A stretch of DNA of 64,000 bases, taken from assembly GCF_004135385.1 (NCBI RefSeq), contig NZ_CP035493.1, positions 1,488,001 through 1,552,000 on the forward strand, written 5' to 3'. Below the pieces are notes generated by a model. The model did not search any database. It was given only the letters and a program-made list of their open reading frames with translations, and was not told the DNA's origin. This stretch comes from Xylanimonas protaetiae. Lineage in GTDB: Bacteria; Actinomycetota; Actinomycetes; Actinomycetales; Cellulomonadaceae. Shown here piece by piece: positions 35,473 through 47,484 of the stretch. A program made the position numbers and the translations under genes. Numbering within the stretch: the stretch's first letter is position 1; the number at the start of each line of letters is the position of its first letter.

Positions 35473-36042
35473 ATGGGCGAGATCGAGACCGGCAGCGACC
35501 TGCGCGAGGTCGCTCAGAGGACGCAGTCGCACGTGCGCGCGTACCTCTCCACCGTCAGCGAGGTCGCCTCCGGCGGCGCGCCGGGCGCCGAGCTCGGGCT
35601 GCTCCTGCTCGCCACGAGCGACCTGCTCGCGTGCGGCGCGCACCTCGCGGCGATCACCGACGTCGTCCCGGCGGAGCGCTTCGAGCCCGACGCCGACGAC
35701 GAGACCGACGTCGACCCGCTGCGCGTGGCCCTGGCCCAGATGTTCGACGGGTTCGACGACTACCTCGAGGTGGTCGACCCGGTGCTGTCGTCGGAGGTCG
35801 GCCCGGCGACCCTCTCCGGGGACATCGCCTGCGTCGTCGAGGAGCTCGCCAAGGGCCTCGCCCACTACGACGAGGGGCACGAGCTCGAGGCCCTGTGGTG
35901 GTGGCAGTTCAGCTTCCTGAGCCTGTGGGGCGAGCGCGCCGCCTCGGCGGTCCGCGTGCTCCAGGCCCTCCTCGCGCACCTGCGCCTCGACGTCGACGAC
36001 GACGTGGCGGCCGAGGCGGAGTACGACGCGCTGCACGCCTGA
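35473..36042 (+). CDS. DUF5063 domain protein
   Basis: A 189-residue acidic, all-helical protein with LREVAQRTQSHVRAYLSTVSEVA, PLRVALAQMFDGFDDYLEVVDP and ELEALWWWQFSFLSLWGERAASAVRVLQALL. It is usually found right after recR in actinobacteria, as here; function unknown. ATG 35473 follows AGGGGAGTGG, 38 bases after recR, so probably the same transcript. Confidence 0.78.
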   Translation: MGEIETGSDLREVAQRTQSHVRAYLSTVSEVASGGAPGAELGLLLLATSDLLACGAHLAAITDVVPAERFEPDADDETDVDPLRVALAQMFDGFDDYLEVVDPVLSSEVGPATLSGDIACVVEELAKGLAHYDEGHELEALWWWQFSFLSLWGERAASAVRVLQALLAHLRLDVDDDVAAEAEYDALHA

Positions 36043-36057
36043 GCAGCGCCCCGGGGG

Positions 36058-37239
36058 TCAGGCGACGCGCGTGCCCTTCGGGAGCTTGCGCGTCGGGATC
36101 CGCAGCTTACGGACCGCGACGACGACCGCGCCGGCGGCCAGCAGGACCTGGAAGGCCATGCCCCACGGCCACACGAGGTTGCGGCTCGGCTCGGGCTCGA
36201 CGACGGGAGACTCGGGCGACCCGGTGACGTTGCCGTCGGAGTCGAGGACGGTGAACGATCCCGAGCACCAGTCCATCTCGGGAGCCGGCCCCGTCCGGGC
36301 CAGGCGGACCGCGAGCTGGAGCGCCGTGAGCGGGCTGGAGGCACCCAGCGCGGCGTCGTCGTCGGGGTCGGGCAGCGGCTGCGCGTCCGCGACCATGACG
36401 AACGGGTTCGGCGCGAGCAGCCACCAGGTGCGCTCGGTGTGGAACACCGTCTGCGTCTGGGTCTGCCACTCGCAGCGGGGCGCCACGGAGCCGTCCACGG
36501 TCGCCACCGACGCCCAGACGCGCACCTCCTCGTTCTGCATGGCGAGCGGCGCGGTCAGCCCGAAGAGGATCGGCAGGAGCACCGCGAGCCCGCCGACGGT
36601 CAGGTAGGTCAGCACCGCCGACCCGGAGGTCTTCGTGACCAGCGCGGAGAAGCCGAGCCCGATCGCGCACACCACGAGCAGCACGAACGCGAGCATCAGC
36701 AGCGTCGTGAGGAGCGACAGGACGGCCACGCCGCCCGCGGCGAGCGCCCAGACGATGAACGGCACGCTCGCCACCAGGAACGCCAGCGCCGCCGCCCACG
36801 CGGCGAGCAGCTTGCCCACGACGATCTCGGCAGGGCTCAGCAGCGTGGCCTGCAAGGTGGCGAGCGTCCCCGCGTTGCGGTCGCCGTTGATCGCGGCGGC
36901 GCTGAGCGTCGGGGCGACGAGCAGCCCGAGGAACAGCACGAAGAACACGACGATGCCGAAGATCAGCGGCCCGAAGGGGTCACGGTTCGCCGCGTCGTCC
37001 GAGAGCGCGTACAGCGCGCCCGTGGTGAGCCCCGTGATCGCCCCGACGACGACGAACCACACGACCAGCGCGACCTTCCACCGCGTGGAGCGGACGCGCT
37101 GCCGCAGCTCGAGCTGCGCGACGGTGCGGACGCCGTGCCAGGTGAGGTGCCAGTCGCCGCGGCCCGTCGCCGCGCCGGGTGTCGTCGAGCCCGGTGTCGT
37201 CGGGCCGGGCGTCGCCGAGGTTGCCAGGTCCGCGCTCAT
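36058..37239 (-). CDS. ABC-2 type transporter permease
   Basis: A 393-residue protein with six membrane segments: helices from about 58, 93, 150, 180 and 215, and one near the C terminus (WGMAFQVLLAAGAVVVAVRKL). It contains the ABC-2 exporter block LSAAAINGDRNAGTLATLQATLLSPAEIVVGKLLAAW. A loop of about 120 extracytoplasmic residues precedes the last helix. It is encoded downstream of its ATPase with a four-base overlap. Exported substrate unknown. Confidence 0.82.
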   Translation of the reverse strand: MSADLATSATPGPTTPGSTTPGAATGRGDWHLTWHGVRTVAQLELRQRVRSTRWKVALVVWFVVVGAITGLTTGALYALSDDAANRDPFGPLIFGIVVFFVLFLGLLVAPTLSAAAINGDRNAGTLATLQATLLSPAEIVVGKLLAAWAAALAFLVASVPFIVWALAAGGVAVLSLLTTLLMLAFVLLVVCAIGLGFSALVTKTSGSAVLTYLTVGGLAVLLPILFGLTAPLAMQNEEVRVWASVATVDGSVAPRCEWQTQTQTVFHTERTWWLLAPNPFVMVADAQPLPDPDDDAALGASSPLTALQLAVRLARTGPAPEMDWCSGSFTVLDSDGNVTGSPESPVVEPEPSRNLVWPWGMAFQVLLAAGAVVVAVRKLRIPTRKLPKGTRVA

Positions 37240-38219
37240 CGCCGCTCCTCCTCCAGGGCCAGGTACGCCTGCTCCAGCACGCCGCCCGCGGGCGCGAGGG
37301 ACGAGACCGCGACGCCGTCGGCGACGGCCGCACGCAGCAGGGCAGCGGCGGAGGCCTCCCCGTCGAGGTCGACGAGCACCTCGTCAGGGGGCACGCTCCC
37401 TGTGGGCTCTGCCGCCGGGCTTCCGGGCTCTGCCATGGGGCCGGGCTCCGCCGCCGGGGCGGGCGGGAGGTAACCGTTCTCCGTGAGCCACGCCCGCAGC
37501 GCGACCGTGTCCAGGGCCGTGATCCGCCACGGCCGCCGTTCCGCGGCGGCGCCGGTGACCGACCGGGTCGCCACCGTCCTGCCGCGCGAGAGGAACACGG
37601 CGTCGTCGGCCATCTCGTCGAGCTCGGTGAGCACGTGGCTGGAGATCAGCACCGTCTTGCCCCGGGCCGCGAGCCGGCGGACGAGCTCGCGCAGGTCCAC
37701 GCGCGAGCGGGGGTCGAGGCCAGACGCGGGTTCGTCGAGCAGCAGGACGTCGGGGTCGTGCACGAGCGCGCGGGCCAGGCCGAGGCGCTGCTTCTGCCCG
37801 CGCGAGAGCACGTGCGCGGGGGCGTCGGCGTACTCGCCCAGGTGCACGAGGTCGAGGAGCTCCGCCGCGCGGGAGGTGCCGACGTCGCGCGGCAGCCGGT
37901 ACGCGGCCGCCACCGTGGTCAGCACCTCACGGCAGGTCAGCGAGTCCCACGTGCCGAAGACGTCGGGCATCCAACCAGTCCGGCGTCGGGCCTCCAGACC
38001 CTGCGTCACCGGGTCGAACCCCGCGACGGACACCTCCCCGGCGTCGGGCACGAGCAGACCCGCGAGGACCAGCAGCAACGTCGTCTTGCCGGAGCCGTTC
38101 GGACCGACCAGCGCGGTGACCCGGCCGGGCCGCGCGACGAGGTCGACGCCGTCGACCGCCCGGACCGGCCCGAACGCACGCCGGACGCCGCGGGCGTCGA
38201 TGCCCCCTACGGTGCTCAT
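37236..38219 (-). CDS. ABC transporter ATPase of an ABC-2 exporter
   Basis: A 327-residue ATPase with Walker A GPNGSGKTT, signature LSRGQKQRL (Arg in place of the second Gly, a common variant in CcmA-like ATPases), Walker B VLLLDEPASGLD, and a C-terminal regulatory region with a Pro/Glu/Ala-rich insert (PPAPAAEPGPMAEPGSPAAEP). The start MSTVGG at 38219 is preferred over the upstream in-frame Met because a TACGGT box lies six bases before it. Confidence 0.85.
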   Translation of the reverse strand: MSTVGGIDARGVRRAFGPVRAVDGVDLVARPGRVTALVGPNGSGKTTLLLVLAGLLVPDAGEVSVAGFDPVTQGLEARRRTGWMPDVFGTWDSLTCREVLTTVAAAYRLPRDVGTSRAAELLDLVHLGEYADAPAHVLSRGQKQRLGLARALVHDPDVLLLDEPASGLDPRSRVDLRELVRRLAARGKTVLISSHVLTELDEMADDAVFLSRGRTVATRSVTGAAAERRPWRITALDTVALRAWLTENGYLPPAPAAEPGPMAEPGSPAAEPTGSVPPDEVLVDLDGEASAAALLRAAVADGVAVSSLAPAGGVLEQAYLALEEERR

Positions 38220-38225
38220 GACGGG

Positions 38226-38231
38226 ACCGTA
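38226..38231 (-). promoter_or_regulatory. Probable leaderless promoter -10 box
   Basis: On the minus strand TACGGT ends six bases before ATG 38219. Confidence 0.4.
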
Positions 38232-38352
38232 CTGGCCCACGCCCCAGATCGCCCCGAACCCGCCGGGTGAACGTCCCGATCAGTAACAGAAATGGGCGCA
38301 AAACGGTGACAGCCCGCTGCCGCCTCGCCGCCCAGCCGCGCCCGTCTGGCCC

Positions 38353-38428
38353 GCGATCGGAACGTGCTTTCGGTATCGGAACGTGCGCTTCGATGCACGT
38401 TCCGATACCGAAAGCACGTTCCGATCGC
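38353..38428. repeat. Long hairpin repeat, copy 3 (perfect), plus a half site
   Basis: Perfect 34-bp arms (38353-38386 with 38395-38428) and an 8-base loop. Each arm carries the ATCGGAACGTG word twice with a 19-base period. A single extra half unit (GCACGTTCCGATC) lies at 38467-38479, just before the TauE gene. Here the repeat lies between divergent genes, so termination is not its only possible role. Confidence 0.9.
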
Positions 38429-38493
38429 ACGCTCCGGCACTGAACCGGCCGCCCCGACGCCGCAGGGCACGTTCCGATCCGCGGGGTGCGAGC

Positions 38494-39279
38494 ATGTGGG
38501 CCGTGCCTGAGCTCGATGTCCTCACCTGGGTCCTCGTCGTCGTGGCCGGGTTCGCCGCCGGGTGGGTGGACGCCGTCGTCGGCGGGGGTGGGCTGATCCA
38601 GCTTCCCGCGCTGCTGCTCGTGCCCGGCGTCGCGCCCGTGCAGGCCCTGGCCACCAACAAGGTCGGCTCCATCATGGGGACGTCGACGTCGTCGATCACC
38701 TACGCGCGGCGCGTGCACCCGGACTTCACCACGGCCGGGCCGATGGCGGCCGCGGCGCTCGCGGGCGCCGTCGGGGGAGCGGCGCTCGCCTCGCACATCC
38801 CGGCCGAGGCGTTCAAGCCCATCATCCTCGTGGTGCTCGTCGGGGTGTTCGTCTGGACGCTGCTCAGGCCGTCGCTCGGGGACCGCACCCGGCTGCGCTG
38901 GGAGGGCAACCGGCACCGCGTCACGGCGGCCGCGACCGGCCTGGTCATCGGGGTGTACGACGGCGTGCTCGGCCCGGGGACCGGGACGTTCCTCGTGATC
39001 GCGCTCGTCGGTGTGCTCGGGTATGCGTTCCTGCCGGCGTCGGCGCTCGCGAAGATCACCAACTTCGCCACCAACCTGGGCGCGCTGATCTTCTTCGTCC
39101 CGGCCGGGCACGTGATCTGGCACCTGGGCCTCGCGGTCGGCGCCGCGAACCTCGTCGGCGGCTACCTGGGCGCCCGCATGGCGGTGGCCCACGGGTCGCG
39201 GTTCGTGCGCGTCGTGTTCGTCGTCGTCGTCGGGGCGCTGATCCTGCGGCTCGGGTATGACGTGGTGACCGGGTCCTGA
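38494..39279 (+). CDS. TauE/SafE-family membrane permease (sulfite exporter-like)
   Basis: A 261-residue, seven- to eight-helix permease with the two family repeats: GFAAGWVDAVVGGGGLIQLPALLL near the start and GLVIGVYDGVLGPGTGTFLVIALVG in the middle. The ATNKVGS and KITNFATN motifs are characteristic. Family members carry sulfite, sulfoacetate or related anions, so the exact substrate is open. ATG 38494 is used; GTG 38503 is an alternative. Confidence 0.85.
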   Translation: MWAVPELDVLTWVLVVVAGFAAGWVDAVVGGGGLIQLPALLLVPGVAPVQALATNKVGSIMGTSTSSITYARRVHPDFTTAGPMAAAALAGAVGGAALASHIPAEAFKPIILVVLVGVFVWTLLRPSLGDRTRLRWEGNRHRVTAAATGLVIGVYDGVLGPGTGTFLVIALVGVLGYAFLPASALAKITNFATNLGALIFFVPAGHVIWHLGLAVGAANLVGGYLGARMAVAHGSRFVRVVFVVVVGALILRLGYDVVTGS

Positions 39280-39298
39280 ACCTGGCAGCCTCGGCTGC

Positions 39299-39637
39299 AT
39301 GTCGATCGCGCGCACGCCCGAGCCGCCGTACACGGCCGTCATCTTCACGTCGCTGCGCACGCCGGGCGACCGGGGGTACGCCCGCATGTCCGAGCGCATG
39401 GTCGAGCTCGCCGCGCAGCAGCCCGGGTTCCTCGGCGTGGAGTCCGCCAGGGAGGGCCTGGGCATCACGGTCAGCTACTGGTCCGACGACGACGCCGCGG
39501 CAGCCTGGAAGCGGGTGCACGAGCACGTGGTCGCGCAGGAGCGCGGCAGGTCGACCTGGTACGAGGACTACGAGGTGCGTATCGCGACGGTGACGCGCGC
39601 GTACGGCAGGCCCCGCGCCACCGACGCGACGGGGTGA
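39299..39637 (+). CDS. Antibiotic biosynthesis monooxygenase (ABM) fold protein
   Basis: A 112-residue ferredoxin-like alpha/beta protein: [54 protein letters not shown] and [15 protein letters not shown]. These small dimeric proteins have varied roles (oxygenation, haem or quinone chemistry), and many have unknown substrates. CAGCCT lies seven bases before the ATG; there is no ribosome site. Confidence 0.75.
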   Translation: MSIARTPEPPYTAVIFTSLRTPGDRGYARMSERMVELAAQQPGFLGVESAREGLGITVSYWSDDDAAAAWKRVHEHVVAQERGRSTWYEDYEVRIATVTRAYGRPRATDATG

Positions 39638-39668
39638 GACAGCCCGGCGGGCCGCGACGTCGGCCGCG

Positions 39669-39674
39669 TACCAT
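39669..39674 (+). promoter_or_regulatory. -10 box of lysC-asd
   Basis: TACCAT about 70 bases before the lysC start, implying a leader near 60 bases. No lysine riboswitch was recognised. Confidence 0.4.
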
Positions 39675-39743
39675 CGTCGGGCAAGCACAAGCACCCGGCG
39701 GGCCGTTGAGAGAGACGGAGGCCGGCGACAGAAAGAGCTGAGC

Positions 39744-42150
<2,407 letters not shown>

Positions 42151-42164
42151 CGACCCCTGTGACA

Positions 42165-42211
42165 GGTGAGCCTGCCGACGCCTCACCAAGCGGGGTTTCG
42201 GCAGGCTCACC
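42165..42211. repeat. Hairpin with the GGTTTCGGCAGGCTCACC-type motif
   Basis: Perfect 14-bp arms (42165-42178 with 42198-42211) around a 20-base loop between the convergent asd and 42291 genes. The right side resembles a short motif (GGTTTCGACAGGCTCAACC) that I recall as highly repeated between genes of Micrococcales. It can act as a bidirectional terminator. Confidence 0.65.
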
Positions 42212-42290
42212 CGTCGGGCGTCACGTCTGTCCGCGGCTGCGTCGCCGCGGACGCTCGCCAACGACTCGAGCACCGTGGGCCCTGTCGTGC

Positions 42291-42953
42291 TTAGCCGCCC
42301 TGTGACGTCCGCCGGCCGATCGCCGGCGCGAGCACCCACAGCGCGACCGCCGCGAGCACGTGCCACACGGCGTGCCCCGACCAGCCGGCCGCGAACCACG
42401 CGCTCGACGGGTCGCACCACGGCCAGCCCGGCCGGCTCAACGTCCCGACCACCCCGCCGACGCCGAGCAGCGCCATCGCCGTGACGGCCCGAGCCCGGAT
42501 CGCCGGCCGGCGCCCCGCGCGCAGCAGCGTCACCCCGACCGCGACGACCGCGACCGCGCTCTGCGCCGCCGCCGACACCCCCGGCCACAGCGCCGCCAGG
42601 ACCACGCAGGCCGCCGTCGGTGCCACCCACCACCCGTGCCGGAGCCGCCGCCCCGTGAGGTCCGCGATGCCGTCGGCGGCGACGAGGGCGAGCGCGCCCA
42701 TGAGCGGCGGATCGTGCAGCACCGGGTTCCACACGGGCGCGGGCCCGTGCTGCACCACCGACCCGACCCCGTTGAGCGCGGTGAGCACGCCGAGCGCCAC
42801 CTGCAGGACGCCGGCAGGCGTGTGACGCCGACGCCACGCGACGGCCAGGATCGCGACGCCGGCGACGACGAACGCGAGGCTCGACCAGGCGCTCGCGGGC
42901 TGCACCCAGAACGCGGGCCCGAGCGGCTCGCAGGATGGCGGGATCGACTGCAT
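42291..42953 (-). CDS. Seven-helix membrane protein of the CREST (ceramidase-like) superfamily
   Basis: A 220-residue protein. Start MQSIPPSCEPLGPAFWVQP at 42953; the upstream in-frame extension is Arg/Ala-rich and unlikely. Diagnostic features are CEP then QPASAWSSLAFVVAGVAI, a His in VVQHGP, an Asp pair (HDPP, AADGIAD) and HAVWHVLAAVALW near the end. The Ser, Asp and HxxxH set fits the metal site of alkaline ceramidases and PAQR-type hydrolases. The actual lipid substrate in bacteria is unknown. Confidence 0.6.
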   Translation of the reverse strand: MQSIPPSCEPLGPAFWVQPASAWSSLAFVVAGVAILAVAWRRRHTPAGVLQVALGVLTALNGVGSVVQHGPAPVWNPVLHDPPLMGALALVAADGIADLTGRRLRHGWWVAPTAACVVLAALWPGVSAAAQSAVAVVAVGVTLLRAGRRPAIRARAVTAMALLGVGGVVGTLSRPGWPWCDPSSAWFAAGWSGHAVWHVLAAVALWVLAPAIGRRTSQGG

Positions 42954-43139
42954 GGCCTCAGCCTCGCCGGGAAGCGGCCGGGTGTCCGGCCCGCTGGCGC
43001 GGCGCGCGGCCCGCGCCAGCGCCTGGGTGCTGTGACGCCGCGCAGGACGACGAGCGGCACGCAGCGATGCCGGTGCGGCGTGCGTCGCGCCCAGGTCCCG
43101 CAACTCCGCACGAGGTCGCGGGCGGCGAGGACGGTCCCG

Positions 43140-43877
43140 TCACCCGACCGCCTCGATGTCCACCTCGGGCACGTACTCGTAGACGATCCAGTCGCCGTCC
43201 TCGACGCCGAGGTCGATCCCCGAGATGACGTCCCCGCCTCCGTCGACGTAGGCATGGAGGTCCCCGTCGGTCGAGGTGGACGGTTCCGTGTGGACCTGGA
43301 CGAGGAACGACCACCTCGCTGCCGCCACCTCCTCGGAGAGCGTCTCCAGCACGGCGGCGTCCCGCGCGCCGCCCGACCGCACGGGGTACTCGGCGGCAGC
43401 GGTGCGCGTCGCGTCGCTGACCTTCGTGCACCACCAGCAGTCGGGCGAGGACAGGGCGTCCCAGGCGGTCGTGTCGCCGGACAGGTAGATCGCGTTGCTG
43501 AGCTCGAGGAAGTACTCGGCGGTGGCGATCGCCCCCTCGCGGTCCGCCACGGCCATCGCCGCAGGGCGCGGCGGCACCACGGACGCCCCGTCGCCGGCAC
43601 CGCCGGTGCGGTCGCGAGCGACGAGGTCCCGGGCACCGCCGCGTCCGGGCGACGGCTTGGCGTCGAGCGGCAGGTCGCCGCGGGACGCTGCCGACGTGTC
43701 CTCGTCCGTGGACGCGATCGGAGCAGGGGCCGCCGCGGTGGCGTGGTCCCGTGCGGCGGCGTGGTCCCGTGCGGCAGCGTCCTGGTGGTGCGCGACGGCG
43801 GCTGCCGTTCCCAGGACGGCGATCACGGCAGCGGCAGCGCCGGCCATGCCGACGTGACGACGGATGTTGAGGTTCAT
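43140..43877 (-). CDS. Secreted DUF6318-like protein
   Basis: A 245-residue protein with a signal anchor (VGMAGAAAAVIAVLGTAAAVAHH). A disordered region follows (45-105), then a compact domain with AIATAEYFLELSNAIYLSGDTTAWDALSSPDCWWCTKVSDA and SEEVAAARWSFLVQVHTEPS. The CxxC pair and the YF...W layout match DUF6318 proteins, mostly actinobacterial lipoproteins, though no lipobox Cys is seen here. Its ATG at 43877 follows GGGGGAG. Function unknown. Confidence 0.6.
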   Translation of the reverse strand: MNLNIRRHVGMAGAAAAVIAVLGTAAAVAHHQDAAARDHAAARDHATAAAPAPIASTDEDTSAASRGDLPLDAKPSPGRGGARDLVARDRTGGAGDGASVVPPRPAAMAVADREGAIATAEYFLELSNAIYLSGDTTAWDALSSPDCWWCTKVSDATRTAAAEYPVRSGGARDAAVLETLSEEVAAARWSFLVQVHTEPSTSTDGDLHAYVDGGGDVISGIDLGVEDGDWIVYEYVPEVDIEAVG

Positions 43878-43995
43878 CAGTGGGCTCCCCCGTGGGCTGT
43901 GGCCTGGCCGGACGGCCGGGTGCCGGTCACCGTAACGAGCGCGCGGCCTGCGCGAAGGAGGCCTGTGGACAACCCCGGGACCCGGGGCGCAGCCG

Positions 43996-46900
43996 TCAGT
44001 GGTGCGGCGTGAACAGCGCGCGCAGGTCGTCCGCGTCGAGGCTGCGCGAGAACACGTCGTCGCCGTCGCCGAGGACCGCGCTGACCGCGGCGGCCTTGCG
44101 CTCCTTGAGCTCCATGACCTTCTCCTCGATCGTCCCGGCCGCGACCATGCGCACCACGTTCACGGGCCGGGTCTGGCCGATGCGGTGGGTGCGGTCCACG
44201 GCCTGCGCCTCGGTCGCGGGGTTCCACCACGGGTCCAGCAGGTAGACGTGGTCGGCCTCGGTGAGGTTGAGGCCGAACCCGCCCGCCTTGAGGCTGATGA
44301 GGAACAGAGGCGCGTCGCCGTCCTTGAAGCTCCGGATGACGTCGGCCCGGCGTCGTGTGGTCCCGTCGAGGTAGGCGTGCCGCAGCCCCAGCGCGTCCAG
44401 GCGGGCGGAGACGAGCGACAGGTAGCTCGTGAACTGCGAGAACACGAGCGCGCGGTGCCCCTCCGCCGCGACCTCGAGCAGCTGGTCCGCCAGCACGTCG
44501 AGCTTCGACGACGGCACGCCGTCGTACGCCTCCGGGTCGACGAGCGAGGCGTCCAGTGCCATCCGGCGCAGCGTCGTGAGCGACTTGAAGATGGCCAGGC
44601 GGTTGCCGTCGACGTCGTCGAGCATCCCCAGCACGCGCGTGCGCTCGCGCTGGAGGCGGGCGTCGTAGGCGCGGCGGTGCCCGGGCGCGAGGTCGACCGC
44701 GAGCACCTGCTCCTGCCGCTCGGGCAGCTCGGGGGCCACCTGCTCCTTGGTGCGTCGCAGCATCAGCGGGCGCACGCGCCGCCGCAGCAGGTCCGCGCGC
44801 GCCGCCGCGTGCGCGCGCACGGCGGGCGCCGCGCCCGGCCGGGCCGCGGCGGTCAGCGGCTTGACGAAGTCCTCCGCGAACCGCCGCCGCGACGGATACA
44901 GCCCGGGCGCGACGACGGCGAGCAGCGCCCACAGCTCGCCGACGTCGTTCTCCATGGGCGTGCCCGTGATCGCGAGCTTGAACGGCGCGGGCAGCGAGCG
45001 CGCGCACGCGTTGACGCGGGAGGCGTGGTTCTTGACGAACTGCGCCTCGTCGAGCACGAGGCCCGCCCACGGCAGGTCGTGGAAGGCGGTGGAGTCGAGC
45101 CGGAAGATCGCGTAGGACGTCACGACGACGTCGGCCCCCGCGACCTCGTCCGCGAGGGGCGCCGCGGCGCGCGTCGACGTCGTCGTGCGGATGACGACGC
45201 GCAGGCCCGGCGCGAACCGTGCCGCCTCGGCCGCCCAGTTGCTCACCACGGACGCCGGCGCGACGACGAGGAAGGGCGGCGCCTGCGGCGACGCGGCGCG
45301 GGCGTGCGCGACGAGCGCGAGCGTCTGGAGCGTCTTGCCGAGCCCCATGTCGTCGGCGAGGATCCCGCCCAGCCCGTGCTCGTGGCAGAACGCGAGCCAC
45401 TCGAACCCCTGCTGCTGGTAGGGCCGCAGGTCCGCCCGGAGGCCGTCCGGCACCGGGCGGGTCTGCGGGCGCGCCGCAGCGCCGTCCGAGGTCAGGGCCA
45501 GCAGGCCGCCCACGGACGCCCGCCAGCGCTCCGGGACGTCGACGACGTCGGCGAGCTCGTCGAGGTCCTCCCACAGGCCCGCGTGGTACCGGTTGATGCT
45601 GGGCGCGTACGGGCGTCCGGGTCGGTCGGAGAGGCGGGACGCCTCGTCGAGCAGGTCGCGCAGCCGCTCCAGCGCGGGGTGGTCGAGCCGCAGCCACGTG
45701 CCGTCCACGAGCACGAGCCGCTTCTTGCCCGAGCCGAGGGCCTCGATGATCGAGCGCACGGGCACCTCGTGCCCCGCGACCTGGACGGACACGGCGAGGT
45801 CGAACCAGTCGGTGCGCTCGGTGTCGAGCGTCGTGAGCGCGACGGTGGGGGCGCCCGCGAGCTCGCGGTAGGCGGGCTGCTCCACGACGTCGACGCGCAC
45901 GTCGGGGACGTCGCGGAGCGCGGGCAGCAGCACCTCGGCCGCGTCGAGCGCGTCGACGTCGGTGAGCGTCAGCTCGTCCCCGAGCGTCAGGTCCGCGAGC
46001 GCGTCGAGCGCCCGGACGGTCTGCGCGACGGCGTCGCGCACCTTCTGCTCGGCGACGAGGTCGCGGCTCGCGGCGTCGCGTGTCGTGGCCCGCCACGGGT
46101 ACGTCACGGGGCCGGACGGCGTCGCGTACTCCCACGCGCACGCGAGCCGCAGCAGGGGCGGCCCCTCGAACGACGCCGTGACCACGAGCGTGGGCAGCGC
46201 GGGCGCGGGGAGCGCGACGGAGGCGTCGCTGCTGGTCAGCGCGATCTGCCGGGCCAGCCGCGGGTGGTAGCCGGACCAGAAGTCGGCGACGTCGGCGGCG
46301 GGCACCACGACGGGGTCCGCGTGCAGCAGCTCGATCGCGGCGAGGCTCAGCGGCGCGGGCGTGGGGCCGAGCACCAGCACGTCGTCCTCGAGGGCGAACA
46401 GGCCGCCGTCCCCGACGTTGCCGCGCACGGGAGCGGTGGTCGGGCGGCCGTCGAACGTCATCGTGGGCGTCAGGCGCAGACCGCCGGCGTCGGCCGTGAG
46501 GTCGAGGGCGGCCGCTGCGCCGCCCGCGAGACGGAGCGAGCCCTTGCCGGCCGCGACGAGCGGGACGCCGAGCTCGACGGCCCGCGCGAGGTGCGGCCAC
46601 AGCACCCGGGACGTGAACCCGGCGAGGTTCTCCCACGTGCTGGAGCCGTACCGGTAGCCCGTGGGCCTGCGCATCGCGGCGAGCTCCAGGAGCCAGTCGC
46701 GCGCCACCGGCTCCCAGCGCTCGCCGTAGTACTCGTGCGGCAGCAGGTCCCAGCTCACCTCGTACCCGCCCGACCAGCCGCCCTTCGCGCCCTGCTTGAC
46801 CGGGCGGACGGAGACGCCGGAGCCGGGTCTGCCGTCGAGGCGGAGCTGGAGTGCGAGCGGGGTCACGCGTGCCTCGCCCGGCGTGGTCGCGGGAGCCGTG

Positions 46901-47286
46901 GCGGGGAGGCGGTCGAGCGTGCGCCGCCACGCCGGGCTCGACGTCACGGCGGCCGCGGGGCCGGGAGCGTCGTCGAGACCGCCGTCCTGGCCGGCGTGGT
47001 ACGCCTCGAGCAGCAGCGCGGCGACGTGCTTGCAGTCGGAGCCGACCGGGCACGTGCACGACGAGTCGTCGATCTCCAGCGTCCGTCCGGCCCGCGCGAA
47101 CCACACCGACGCCCGGTACAGGGGCAGGCTCCCGCGCACCGTGCCCTCGAGCCGCAGCACCCTCGGGTCCCAGTGCAGCGACGTGACCCGGCCCTGGTCG
47201 CGGTACGCGGCGCCGCGCGCGAACGCGCCGGGGCCCACGTACCCCGCGATGGCGCCCGGCCCGGGCGGCGTGAGGGAGGGGTGCAC
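43996..47286 (-). CDS. SNF2-family helicase with an N-terminal SWIM zinc finger
   Basis: A 1096-residue ATPase. The SWIM motif CTCPVGSDCKH uses Cys77, Cys79, Cys85 and His87. A middle region of about 500 residues follows, then the two RecA-like lobes with DDMGLGKTLQTLAL (motif I), LVLDEAQFVKN (motif II), ITGTPMENDVGELWALL (III), LDGTTRRRADVI and FLISLKAGGFGLNLTEADHVYLLDPWWNPATEAQAVDRTHRIGQ (V-VI). Bacterial members are translocases implicated in DNA repair or transcription. A GTG start is used; a longer frame upstream runs to 47302. Confidence 0.9.
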   Translation of the reverse strand: MHPSLTPPGPGAIAGYVGPGAFARGAAYRDQGRVTSLHWDPRVLRLEGTVRGSLPLYRASVWFARAGRTLEIDDSSCTCPVGSDCKHVAALLLEAYHAGQDGGLDDAPGPAAAVTSSPAWRRTLDRLPATAPATTPGEARVTPLALQLRLDGRPGSGVSVRPVKQGAKGGWSGGYEVSWDLLPHEYYGERWEPVARDWLLELAAMRRPTGYRYGSSTWENLAGFTSRVLWPHLARAVELGVPLVAAGKGSLRLAGGAAAALDLTADAGGLRLTPTMTFDGRPTTAPVRGNVGDGGLFALEDDVLVLGPTPAPLSLAAIELLHADPVVVPAADVADFWSGYHPRLARQIALTSSDASVALPAPALPTLVVTASFEGPPLLRLACAWEYATPSGPVTYPWRATTRDAASRDLVAEQKVRDAVAQTVRALDALADLTLGDELTLTDVDALDAAEVLLPALRDVPDVRVDVVEQPAYRELAGAPTVALTTLDTERTDWFDLAVSVQVAGHEVPVRSIIEALGSGKKRLVLVDGTWLRLDHPALERLRDLLDEASRLSDRPGRPYAPSINRYHAGLWEDLDELADVVDVPERWRASVGGLLALTSDGAAARPQTRPVPDGLRADLRPYQQQGFEWLAFCHEHGLGGILADDMGLGKTLQTLALVAHARAASPQAPPFLVVAPASVVSNWAAEAARFAPGLRVVIRTTTSTRAAAPLADEVAGADVVVTSYAIFRLDSTAFHDLPWAGLVLDEAQFVKNHASRVNACARSLPAPFKLAITGTPMENDVGELWALLAVVAPGLYPSRRRFAEDFVKPLTAAARPGAAPAVRAHAAARADLLRRRVRPLMLRRTKEQVAPELPERQEQVLAVDLAPGHRRAYDARLQRERTRVLGMLDDVDGNRLAIFKSLTTLRRMALDASLVDPEAYDGVPSSKLDVLADQLLEVAAEGHRALVFSQFTSYLSLVSARLDALGLRHAYLDGTTRRRADVIRSFKDGDAPLFLISLKAGGFGLNLTEADHVYLLDPWWNPATEAQAVDRTHRIGQTRPVNVVRMVAAGTIEEKVMELKERKAAAVSAVLGDGDDVFSRSLDADDLRALFTPHH

Positions 47287-47355
47287 CCGGCGATCTTGGC
47301 ACGGGGGAGTGACACGGACAGCAGTGTGAGACGAGCGGCGGACCCTAGTGCGCAG

Positions 47356-47373
47356 GTGTGACCGGTGTCACGC
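47356..47373. promoter_or_regulatory. CRP/GlxR-like binding site
   Basis: GTGTGA-CCGGTG-TCACGC matches the actinobacterial CRP/GlxR consensus TGTGA-N6-TCACA except at the last base. It lies between the divergent helicase and HesB-like genes, 70 bases from the former and 112 from the latter. Only a motif match; chance is possible. Confidence 0.4.
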
Positions 47374-47484
47374 GAGGTCTCGCCATTCGGGAGGTTTCGG
47401 CTCAACCGCGTCTCAGCGTTGCCATCTCGTGACCCCCTCTGCTTCGGTGGAACGGCCCGCAAGAACCAACGAGAGGAGCTCAGC

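Noticed and set aside
43999-47361. An 1120-codon open frame on the plus strand opposite the SNF2 helicase
   Set aside because: Shadow frame; the minus strand has all helicase motifs in order.
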